Part shown: in pieces, positions 55,242 to 64,000 of the stretch
Numbering within the stretch: position 1 is the stretch's first letter
Layout: each line of letters opens with the position of its first letter
Assembly (NCBI GenBank): GCA_013115145.1
Contig: JAAPAO010000061.1
Location: forward strand, 34,615 to 98,614
Length of the DNA stretch: 64,000 bases
Reading direction: 5' to 3'
Source of the DNA: Perkinsus chesapeaki
Taxonomy: Eukaryota; Perkinsozoa; Perkinsida; Perkinsidae
Notes under the pieces: generated by a model
Told to the model about the DNA's origin: nothing
Seen by the model: only the letters and a program-made list of their open reading frames with translations
The model's database searches: none
Made by a program: the position numbers and the translations under genes

Positions 55242-56969
55242 CTATACATTAGACAATGGTGCATTAATGCCTTCTTTAACGTATATAAGTAAATAGGCAT
55301 CACGGTATGGTAAGGAATAGAAAGGCGATGATGTCTCATCACCATCTAGAGTCACTCTATACACTCGGTCATCATCACAAACATACCAAGGTGTCCGTCC
55401 TATGTCATCAACACCCGTTCGGAGAAGGTTGCAGAACCAATTAGGGACAGCTTTAGGGCTGACTTGTCCAGAAAGCCCACGACGGAGACAACTGAAGTGT
55501 CCACTACTCCAGCCGAAACCATGATGTATCACAACACTACGTAGATTATACCTGTACGAAAGGTACTTCTCACCATCATAAAGTAGTATGTGATCACGTA
55601 CCATGAGCCATCTGTAGAGTGGAGCCTTTTCGTGAACATAATGCTAGAACGATCTTTAGTTTGGTCCCGGAAGTCCGTTCTTTTGATGTGTAAAATAAGC
55701 ACCTTAGGAAATCGAGATACTGTGCTTGTCATGATCTGCGACGTGCCTGAGGAAAGTCTATGACTGACCCAAGGAATATAAGAAATCCGTTTACGTATTC
55801 CCTGTGCTCCATCAGATAGCCTTTGCTCGAGTGGCCAAGACTCATCCAGATTTGACTCCCCTCCGGACTCGATAAGGTCCATAAGACAGCATAAACGATG
55901 TTTGAGAACACCGAAATACATGGAGCCTTTGATGAACGAAGACATCGCTATTATGCGGCGCTCCAGGGCTGTAAAGCATAGAAGAAGACCTGAGGTGCAA
56001 CAAAGTACTACCTCACATCTTCTTACTAAATCCAACCTACTGCATGATGTACAATTGACACCTTGAACACTTTGAGGATCACTCAGTACTGTCATACTGT
56101 ACTCCAGAGTTGACAATGGTGGCAGCGATAATGTAGAAAACCTTTCCAATACATTATAACGATGACCGCATACTGAACCTAAATACAATGAAGTGGTGTA
56201 TCGCAAAAGGAGAACTCCTGCTTAAAAAACCATCGTAAAATTACATGTTCGCGAGTGACGAAGTTCCCCGACAAAACTGGAGGTGAATGAGAGGCTTGGA
56301 TCTAACGCATTCAAAAGGTATAGTAATGCCTCATGGGCATCGTTATCAGTGAAGACCTGAAGATAACTGGTACAAGGGTTATGTCACCCAGAAGTGTTCT
56401 TACTGACAAACCATGAGACCTAAACAAGAACTCTTCAATAACTTGTCGGTCTTCATATGAATTCTCAGACTTCCCGACATTCCATGCCGACGACATTCTG
56501 CGTATTTCTCTCTGCAATGCACCATTTGGACCTTGTGGTATATTCCGCGGCAATATCTAAATCATAGCGGAAGATAGTACAGAAGTGATGGTCAAGGACC
56601 CTACCCCTCAATCGATCAAGTTGATCATCAACTCCTCGTTTCGAGAGGCAGCAGTGTTAGCGAGTACTTACTTCATCGGCACAGCTAGCTAATGCTTGAA
56701 TTACTGCATTCAGGAAGCATGCTCTTGATCTGTTTGTCAGCCCTGGAGGCATTATGCAACTAGCCTCTGCCCTATACTGGGCTATTAGCACATGCCAGCC
56801 GAGAACGGAGGGAGTGATGAGTGGTAAGAATGCAATTATCGAATGCAATAAACTGATACGGTCCCCATCCCCTAACCAAATACCTCATCTGCGAATTGGT
56901 GGGTAAGTAAAGCTGTGCAGCATCACTATCCGATACGCGAACCCTTTCATTAAATTCAATATGTACATA
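55242..56969 (-). CDS. Ubiquitin-specific protease (USP)
   Basis: A cysteine protease that removes ubiquitin. The Cys box is MPPGLTNRSRACFLNAVIQA (ATG at 56752, catalytic Cys in ACFLN). The next exons read RRMSSAWNVGKSENSYEDRQ, NDAHEALLYLLNALDPS (the family's QDAHE region) and FVGELRHSRTC with a later CTSC pair, the zinc-binding fingers. The His box is VVIHHGFGWSSGHFSCL, and PWYVCDDDRVYRV plus YRDAYLLIYVKEG close the fold, ending at 55242. Upstream of the Cys box the frame stays open and gives a hydrophobic stretch (SIIAFLPLITPSVLGWHVLI). A 31-bp intron (56853-56883) then joins to EFNERVRVSDSDAAQLYLPT, so the true start probably lies near or before 56969. A hydrophobic stretch before the Cys box recalls USP30, but this is inference. 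Confidence 0.83.
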
Positions 56970-57056
56970 CTCTCAGAAACGATGACAGTAGGAACAATGA
57001 TGATTCATCAGACCATCTCAGTTGCAAATTTACAATCCTGTATACGTTGCGCGTCT

Positions 57057-57387
57057 ATGAAACACATCGCAACCGCTTTCGACGCTTCGCTGCCCGCGAT
57101 ACATGACCTTCATCCGGAGCTTTTGGGAGTTCTGGTGATATTACTGGTGCTTGAGTATGTCGCACATTTGCTATACGACTACCTAAAATGGAATGGTTTG
57201 CTCAAAGGATTGCAACGTTGCGGTATTTTTTCTTTGAAAATGAGTACAAAACGGTCGGATGTCAAGTTGTTTACGTATCTTACATGCCCTCGGTCCAAGT
57301 ATACATGAATCAGATCTATCACAAGATCCCTCCCAGCATGGCCTCGACGCTGCCAAATCGTGTAGAGGACCCTAAAGGGAATTATTA
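57057..57387 (+). CDS. Small protein-like frames, structure unresolved
   Basis: Two frames look coding: MKHIATAFDASLPAIHDLHP from 57057 and, in another frame, MEWFAQRIATLRYFFFENEY (57188) continuing VGCQVVYVSYMPSVQVYMNQ and ending KIPPSMASTLPNRVEDPKGN with a stop near 57385. I could not find a splice that links them cleanly. The second part has the composition of a small mitochondrial protein. It is divergent to the USP gene. Family unknown. Confidence 0.35.
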
Positions 57388-57530
57388 AACGATTTACTTA
57401 TCATAGATATCTACATTTCCCGTGATGGATCGTCCTTGAAGCTCTATCCGAACAGTATTGCGTACACTCTTCTGCGAAATCTTATCAAACCTGACCATCA
57501 CATATACGTTATGCAAGAAAGCTCAATGAA

Positions 57531-58244
57531 TTACGCTTCCAGAGCATTCAATATATCCTCGGTGGCGGTATATGCTCGGACAAGTGTAGAACACGCAAAA
57601 ATACAGTCTATGGGATCATTAACGTTGGCCTCACAAAGAGAATCACCAGAGGACATATGACCAGCAGGAGTTGGCTGTGATCGACGAAGCTCATCAGCGA
57701 AGACTGTGTGAACATGCCTTTCGTATACTTGACCACGGAACCTCCACAATAATCGCGATTTATGCGAGTAAATACTGCGTTCCGTCAAGTGCTTAAGATG
57801 CCCAACAATTTTAAGTAGCTCATTCTTTTCCACCCAATCGGAACCATGTATAAGTCCTCGGAGGTTTGAGACAAGAGAGCTAGATACAGTTGAGAGTACA
57901 TTCAACTCCTTCTCAACGTCGCTCAAGCGATTGCCTAGATGAATCCATCTCTTCGAGCATTCATCACATAGTAACCACTCTCCATGAGCTCTAGTCGTTG
58001 GGGAGGGTAAAAAAAGATAACAGAAATCGCAGTATTTACCAAAGACATGGGTGTAGTAAGTGACCCTGGGACTACTCATCATCATAGGCCGAAGTCCAAC
58101 TCGCATGATAAGATCGGTATAAACGCGATTAGATAGGTCATCATCATCAGAGTCACCTTTTCCGATTCTTGGCCAAGCCACTATTAGAGCACGGCAGTCC
58201 CGAGGCTGGAGGTATGGAGCTATGATATGAGCGATAAGATCCAT
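57531..58244 (-). CDS. F-box-like, cysteine-containing protein, single exon
   Basis: From the ATG at 58244 the frame is open to 57531 (about 237 residues). It starts MDLIAHIIAPYLQPRDCRAL, which has the spacing of an F-box (I...I..YL...DC..L), then an Asp run, and carries YCDFCYLFLP with WLLCDECSKRW, two CxxC pairs that could bind zinc. A long helical part follows (NRLSDVEKELNVLSTVSSSL). The frame stays open upstream to about 58346 (with a further CHIC) but without ATG, so a 5' exon is possible. A substrate adaptor of an SCF ubiquitin ligase is one possibility; evidence is weak. Confidence 0.5.
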   Translation of the reverse strand: MDLIAHIIAPYLQPRDCRALIVAWPRIGKGDSDDDDLSNRVYTDLIMRVGLRPMMMSSPRVTYYTHVFGKYCDFCYLFLPSPTTRAHGEWLLCDECSKRWIHLGNRLSDVEKELNVLSTVSSSLVSNLRGLIHGSDWVEKNELLKIVGHLKHLTERSIYSHKSRLLWRFRGQVYERHVHTVFADELRRSQPTPAGHMSSGDSLCEANVNDPIDCIFACSTLVRAYTATEDILNALEA

Positions 58245-58587
58245 CGCATAGATCTGTGCCAATGGCGGGGGAAAAGAAAGTGAGGAAAACTTCGCCAACT
58301 GAGGATCGAACCTCGGCCGACAAATGTGGCACCGAAGCACCCACACTCAGCGCAACTACTCTCGGAGCTCTAAAATGGATGAATCTCTACAATTAATTTT
58401 TACACAGAAAATCTTTGTTTACGAATTAGTAACGATTAGACATGTAGTAAGTTAAACTATGACATGTCACATTCGATTGCCGTGACGGCAATGCCGTCTC
58501 GTCTACATTCCCCTATTTATCTTACATATTTTAATAATGTTAACACGAATGTCGGGTTTTCTCCGCTCTCGAGCATCACGTGTTCAA

Positions 58588-59687
58588 ATGAAGGCCAATG
58601 AAACCCTTCAATCAACGGCAATATGGCGGAATGGCGTGGTCGAGATTAGGGAGTCTTCAATTCAAGGTTATTAATAAGCAGCGTGGATAATAGTCACATC
58701 TAACTGATATCTCAGGGCTCGGTGTATATACATCTACCGATATCACCAAAGGAACAATAGTGGAAGTATGTCCCACTCTTGCATTATCTAGGAAAGCCGT
58801 AAGTCCTTTTAAATGGACTCATGTTGATCGATGCTGAGCAACTACTGTTATTGAGTCAAACTTCCAAATTGGAACTTCACATTGCCCCATCTCAGGTGAC
58901 CGCAGCAGATTCGTCGAGCTCACGCGATGAAGGAGTGAGGCTCGAGGATTATGTTTACGAGTTTCCTACCGAGTTGTCCCATCTTAATGATGATCGAATG
59001 TGGGTTTGGGGCATACCTGGGGACTGTTAATATGCAGTGCCATACCAGCATGCTTTTGCTGTACAGGGTGTATGTTCCACTAGGCTTTGGATCACTCTAT
59101 AACCATTCGGATGATCCTAACCTGCAATATAATATAGAGCGAACTTTGGACGGAAAGAATGTGGTGCTAGTCATGAAGACGATAACGGATGTCCCTGCAG
59201 GTATCACCGGGCGATGTGCTTTTGAATTGTTCAGTCTGCAGTTTTGTTCCTAAATAGTGTCTGCACTTGGTGCACAGGGTGCTCTTGAAAATGGGCCCAC
59301 CCCTCGTAATCTCTCTAAAGCCCAATCTATGCATACCATAGGTATATCATTAGAACTCATTGACTACTGAGGGGCGAGGTACAACAGCCATTGGGTAGAG
59401 CTTACGGAGTGCTTTACAGTCGTGCATGATATGGAATATTATTCCAATGCGTTGAGGAATTACGAGGGGTGGGCGCATTTTTCGATAGCCATGTACTTTG
59501 TGGTTTTCTAGTAACAGTTACGATTAGTCTTAGCGCGTTCTTTTCCTGTTTAGGTCGGGAGCTGTGCGTAAGCTATGGGGAACAGTGGTGGAGGGAGAGA
59601 TTGCAGAAACCCGTTAGTGGCTATAGCACTCATTTATTTCGGAGAAGTCTTATGCAGCATTCGAGAGATCAGTACTCGAAACCATGA
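58588..59687 (+). CDS. SET-domain protein (putative lysine methyltransferase)
   Basis: Exon 1 (58588-58666) starts MKANETLQSTAIWRNGVVEI. The 49-bp intron 58667-58715 leads to LGVYTSTDITKGTIVEVCPT, the N-SET G.G...DI..G motif. Later exons give EDYVYEFPTELSHLNDDRMV, then PLGFGSLYNHSDDPNLQYNI, the NHS motif that binds S-adenosylmethionine, and KTITDVPAG. The closing GRELCVSYGEQWWRERLQKP carries the ELCVSYG catalytic tyrosine motif. The stop is at 59685-59687. All SET landmarks are present, so methyltransferase activity is expected, the target being unknown. The intron before the last exon (about 59218-59553) contains an inverted-repeat element. The next gene begins 77 bp downstream. Confidence 0.82.
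59286..59483. mobile_element. MITE-like element in a SET-gene intron
   Basis: Terminal inverted repeats tgggcccacccctcgtaat (59292-59310) and attacgaggggtgggcgca (59459-59477) match at 18 of 19 positions. Complementarity extends a few bases outwards (gaaaa with tttttc) with one indel. The internal part is about 150 bp and non-coding. Size, terminal repeats and intronic site fit a non-autonomous DNA transposon. No clear target-site duplication is seen. Confidence 0.75.
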
Positions 59688-59764
59688 AAAGGCAGTTTCG
59701 GATCGACTGTTGGTGACTTGCGCTGTAAAGCCTCTCAACACTCCATCAGCTTTAAACTTTCCAA

Positions 59765-62679
59765 ATGCAGACTAGTTCAGCCGGTAATCATCCCCGTCAA
59801 GACGTTGAGGGATTCGGCCCGCAAGCTAGTGATGGCCCACTTTCGGATTCCCCAAAGGAATCTGAAGTTCATGAAGTGAGTTCGGAAACAACACTTTGAT
59901 CGCCTTACATCTTGTTCCGTGCTTCCGCGATACTTGTTTTCACTCGGCAGGACATCCACTCTCAAAGTGTGGACTTTAAGAGAGCACCCATCATTGATAA
60001 GAGTATATTATTGAGTAAATCGGCTTGGCGGTGGTTAAGACTCCATAAGCTGGACTTCGTTAGTGGACTAACTGTGGCGCTTGCTCAAGTAAGAATATCA
60101 ACTTCTGTGACCCTTTCCTGGCGATATCGAGTTCGAGTTCTGTCCCAAGCTTGTCGGATTCCCAAGTCTGAAGGCTTTTGAATTTTTTCTGTGATCATCG
60201 GCCTTCAGGTGCCGGAGGCGGTCGCTTTTTCGTTCGTCGCTAACGTTGATCCCGTTATAGGGCTCCAGGTGAGGGTTATTAGTTTCGTGAAATGGCTTCA
60301 TTTAGATAGTAAATAAAAAACGCCGCATTTTCTGTCTCAGGCAGCATGGATAATGGGTGTGGTAACATCTCTCGCAGGCGGGCGTCCCGGACAGATATCA
60401 GGCGCAACGGGATCCACGGCCGTTGTGATGCCACCGGTCGTACAGAAGGGTACGCTCTCAAACTGGAAGTCTCCTGACTGCGAGTCATAGTCCTCTTGAG
60501 GTTCTGATTTCGTTTTAGGTATAGGGTATCTCTTTTATACCGTTATGCTCGCAGGAATAATTCAGATCGTCTTTGGTATCTTTCGGGCTGGGAAGCTACT
60601 CCGCATGATATCTGCTCCGGTTAGATAGAATTCGAATAATGAGAGTGCAGTTTTTCCATATCCCAGGTAATGATAGGTTTCGTCGATGGCCTAGCGATCG
60701 TCATATTCCTTGCGCAGCTGGAAGCATTCAAATGGACCCAAGGGAATGCAATTGGCCCGCCTGAGGCCCGCAGGCTGACTGCCTTCGCGGTATAGTGACT
60801 TCAAAGTTTTGTGAGATTTGTCTTCCTTCTTCGGGTAGGTACTCACGGATGCTGAGCCCTGGCTCCCTTGGGACGACATACTTAAAATGCTCAGTCTGGT
60901 GGTAATTACTATGACTGTGACATTCGTATTGCCTAAATTTACACGGTTTCCTAGCGCCTTAACGGGTGAGTTGTAAACTTTTTCGTAACTTAGAATCATG
61001 AATAACTTCGACTACAGGTATAGCAGTGGCTACTTGTGTGGAGTGGGGTATATATCGGCAGGTTGGCTGGGCCACTCGTTTGGTTGAGGATATAGCTTCT
61101 GTCAAGGTAAATTTGCCAAACGGTGCAACTTTAGCTTGATCGGCACCGTGTGAAATTTGACTTCTGAAGCAGTTATTACGATGCGTAATTCCCATACTGT
61201 CAGGGATATTTCCCAATCCCTATTTGGTTTGATAGCCGCTGGGAGCTCCCACGCTTTGACTGGGATCTGTTCACCTTCATCCTGCCGCATTCGATCATTA
61301 TTGCCCTGATAGGTGATATTATCACCGCTAGTGGTGAACTTTGCTTTTTCACTCATCTTGCAGGCTTGATAGAATCGCTTTTAACTCTGAACTTGATAGA
61401 TGAGATCACGCAAACTAAGGGAAACCCTAACAGGGAGTGCTGGGGACAGGGCTTGGCGCAGCTAATCTGTGGTAATAGATTCCTTGTAAAGCTCGGGATT
61501 GAGCAATACTCTGACGACAGGTATGTTTGGTGGCATGGGCGGATGTGCTATGATTGGCCAGTCTATGATCAACATCAAATCTGGGGGCATTTCAAGGGTG
61601 TCGTCGTTCGTTGCCGGGATTTTCACACTCTTCATACTCTTGGTAATTCACTACTCGTTGTCAGTTGCGAGGGCGCCGTTTGATCAGTTCGTTTATCACG
61701 CTATCAACATAATCCCCATCGCCGCCTTAGTAGGAGTGATGTTCTGTGTGGTTGTCCATACTTTTGAATGGTCAACATTTGGAATGATAATGGCTGCTCT
61801 TATGACTAAGCAGATGCGTTCGTAAGCAATTAGTATTTTCACGTGTGCGCTGAGTTTGTATGTTCAGAAACAAATACATACAGCATTATATATTGAGAGG
61901 ATCCAGGAAGCTTCCTCGTGGGGATGTCTTGATAATAATCACCGTAACTGTCGTCACTCTTGTCGCCGATCTAGCCATCGCAGTTGGGGTTGGTGTTTGC
62001 CTACAAGTAAAAATTTATGCTTCCACTGAGCAATTTTCGTTCGCATTATGAGGCAGGCCCTCCTTTTCTCGTGGCAGAGTCACAAGAGCCTTAGAGTAGT
62101 GCAACGCCTTGACTTGAGCTCAAACGAGCATAAGGTAAGCAAACCGTTTGCAATATCTTGCTCCCGCCATTCCTTCCTCAACTCCCGCCCACGTTCCGAA
62201 TAAACACAGGTTTATGAATTACACGGGCCCTTATGCTTTGCATCTGCCTCGGACTTCCTCGAAGCATTTGACGTAAGCACAGATCCGAACTCTGTTGAGC
62301 TGCATTGCCAAAATGCTGATATTCACGGATATAGTGCCATGGAGGCTATTAATACCCTTGCTGAAAGGTAAGGCGGAACTTTGCACTCCTGTGAAACATT
62401 CAGAATCTATGCGCAGCTGCCACTTTAAGAGACACAATGCTTCACATCATCAGGTACAGTCACGTCGGCAAACGTGTAACTGTTAAATCAGTCAAAAAGA
62501 TGGATCACGCAGTGCTTTCTAAGGTCATGCCCTATATATCAAACAAGACTTCATTGATGTTCTGTCGTTTTAAGGCAGAGGATCTTATGCATGAAATGGT
62601 AGTCATCGACAGCTACTACGAGCCAATAACTTATCACAAGCGAGTGCTCTCAGTGGAACGATGGGGGGAAGAGGTATAA
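59765..62679 (+). CDS. SulP family anion transporter with STAS domain
   Basis: A multi-pass SLC26/SulP-type transporter of sulfate or related anions. The N-terminal cytosolic part starts [20 protein letters not shown]. The membrane domain reads [52 protein letters not shown] (with GATGSTAVV), [60 protein letters not shown] and [20 protein letters not shown]. All are SulP signature stretches, each in a short exon. The C-terminal STAS domain gives [20 protein letters not shown] and [20 protein letters not shown], with the stop at 62677-62679. Closeness to bacterial SulP in [11 protein letters not shown] is noted. Plasma or organelle membrane cannot be told. No frameshift is seen. Confidence 0.92.
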
Positions 62680-64000
62680 ACTGCGATGCTCGCCGACTAC
62701 ATGAAAATAGGGGCGTTGTCAAGCTATTTAGGCTGGGAATCCTGGAGCGAATCTACTACTGGGCCCCTACTGCTCCTACACTTCAGGTTGCATTCGGTGG
62801 AATTCCGCATTACTCGCCGGTATCCGATGGTGTCCAACGTAACCCGATAGTGAGGCCAGCCGAACCCGCTGGCGGATGTGATATGGAAGCTGGTGGCTTG
62901 TCATATGAGGGGTTGCACCAAAGAAAAATGTGAGTTACTACGCAGGATAATGTCTGTTCAGTGCCTTGCGGATGATTCACCCAAATGGGCCGTGTTTTGC
63001 TGTTAAGCGCCTTGTTTTCAAGCTGGTTCTTGTCCAATGATTATGGTCATATGATTTGTCTTTTACCTGTGTACCTGTGGAACCATATACACCCTTGCTG
63101 CTCAGCTCTTCACCAAGCGGCAACTTTCACACTACACCACCGGCTTGATCAGCTCATTGCACTGTGGTAAGCCGCACCGTGTTGATTTTGGATAGTTGCA
63201 GCTGCTATGACGTTCTTCTTATCTGTGAGACTTGGAAATTCGTACTCCCACTTACTGTGTGAATAGAATAGAGTGTGAATAGAAAACCGAACGACCTGAA
63301 GACCAGATGCAGATCACAAGTAGATCACCAGTTTGTATTTTTAAACTGTTTTACTTGTGTTTAGTCGGATTTAGTACCAACGAATGTCGGAACTTCATAA
63401 TGAAAACAGGAAGGTTATAATTAATCTCCGATCAAGTGTTCCGCAATCACAGTATATACTCGGGAAGGACGTGGAATTACGACTAATCACAACACGAAGA
63501 TGAAGAATCCTTCAATGACTTCAGAGGCCGTTGATATTCTTTTATGCGGAGCACCACTCGTTGTGTGTAGAGTAAATCAGCGTTGTGCAGGGAGAGTCTG
63601 TGCCTGCTTAGTTGTGCATTGTGTATTTTGCGCGAATACGCCGCTGAGCGAGCGAGTTTCCTGATGGGAATCCTTCCGCAATGGAAAGTTGTGAAGGTGC
63701 GCCTTTGCAATAGCTGAAGAGTCAACGGGTTCACACACTCAGGCTCATCTCAGCTTGGAGAGTCCGAGGAAATCTGGCTTCCATTTTTTTTCTTTATCGG
63801 GAGGAGCCTGGTTTGTGACTCATGGTTGGCTGGGCCAACTTGGCTCTCTACATGGATTGTAGTGATTTAAACCTACCGTCGACCTGGCCATTTGTGCCGC
63901 TATATACTTCTGCCACGTTACTCGTTCTAGGAAGGTCAGTAAGCAGAGTGACGAGAGATCCAGCAAGGCCTAAATGAGAGCTCTGCATGAACCAGGAGGC
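62680..64000. other. Right-end stretch, nothing coding recognised
   Basis: No gene is supported in 1.3 kb. It contains copy B of the dispersed repeat (63697-63757). The sequence runs off the window, so an incomplete gene cannot be excluded. Confidence 0.45.
63697..63757 (+). repeat. Dispersed repeat, copy B
   Basis: It begins tgcgcctttgcaatagctga and continues to aggctcatctcagctt, matching copy A (51590-51660) in the same order. The middle is shorter than in copy A. Confidence 0.65.

Noticed and set aside
61060-63850. Shared ggttggctgggcca at about 61060 and 63825 as a repeat
   Set aside because: The match is only 14 bp and one copy is inside a SulP exon, so chance is the simpler explanation.
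1-64000. CRISPR array, bacterial operon, or prophage
   Set aside because: Spliced genes, a nuclear-type tRNA gene without encoded CCA and eukaryotic families throughout rule out a bacterial replicon; no regularly spaced repeats were seen.

Overview
The window is nuclear DNA of a compact eukaryotic genome. Protein genes lie on both strands and use the standard code. They are split by many short GT-AG introns, mostly 31-65 bp. Exons were joined by hand from reading frame, splice dinucleotides and family resemblance, so gene bodies are better supported than single splice sites or 5' ends. The short introns, lineage-specific secreted proteins, an ATP-type PEPCK, PUA-containing glutamate 5-kinases and a DUF3223 protein suggest an alveolate. 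A Perkinsus-like protist is my best guess, made from memory and not from a search.

The left 0-14 kb is gene-poor: a JmjC-like oxygenase (608-2249), a zinc-finger protein resembling the N-terminal part of RAG1 (2893-3438), tRNA-Leu(CAA) (4314-4395), an unidentified coiled-coil gene, a secreted GH18-like protein, a small secreted protein and a degenerate 3'-5' exonuclease-fold protein (minus strand). Several perfect hairpins lie here in otherwise empty DNA.

From 14.8 to 33.7 kb mostly minus-strand genes follow: an EGF-like membrane protein, PEPCK, (a plus-strand nuclear protein), an AT-hook-like protein, the PMS2-type mismatch-repair endonuclease, two tandem glutamate 5-kinases, a membrane protein, a DUF3223 protein and a La protein. 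La stands head to head with a diverged La-like paralogue.

From 35.3 to 51.5 kb mostly plus-strand genes follow: an unknown gene, a GT8 glycosyltransferase whose 1.6-kb intron carries an antisense KH-domain gene, a small gene, a protein kinase, a FAM135-type lipase, a PP2C phosphatase and an EF-hand-like gene. The right end holds a coiled-coil protein, a small probable mitochondrial membrane protein, a USP deubiquitinase, an F-box-like protein, a SET protein with a MITE-like element in an intron, and a SulP/STAS transporter.

The genes do not form one pathway. The points most worth a second look are the RAG1-N-like finger, the nested KH gene, the apparent gene-conversion tract between the kinases, the La pair, the exonuclease-fold protein that has lost its first catalytic motif, and the mobile-element-like repeats.
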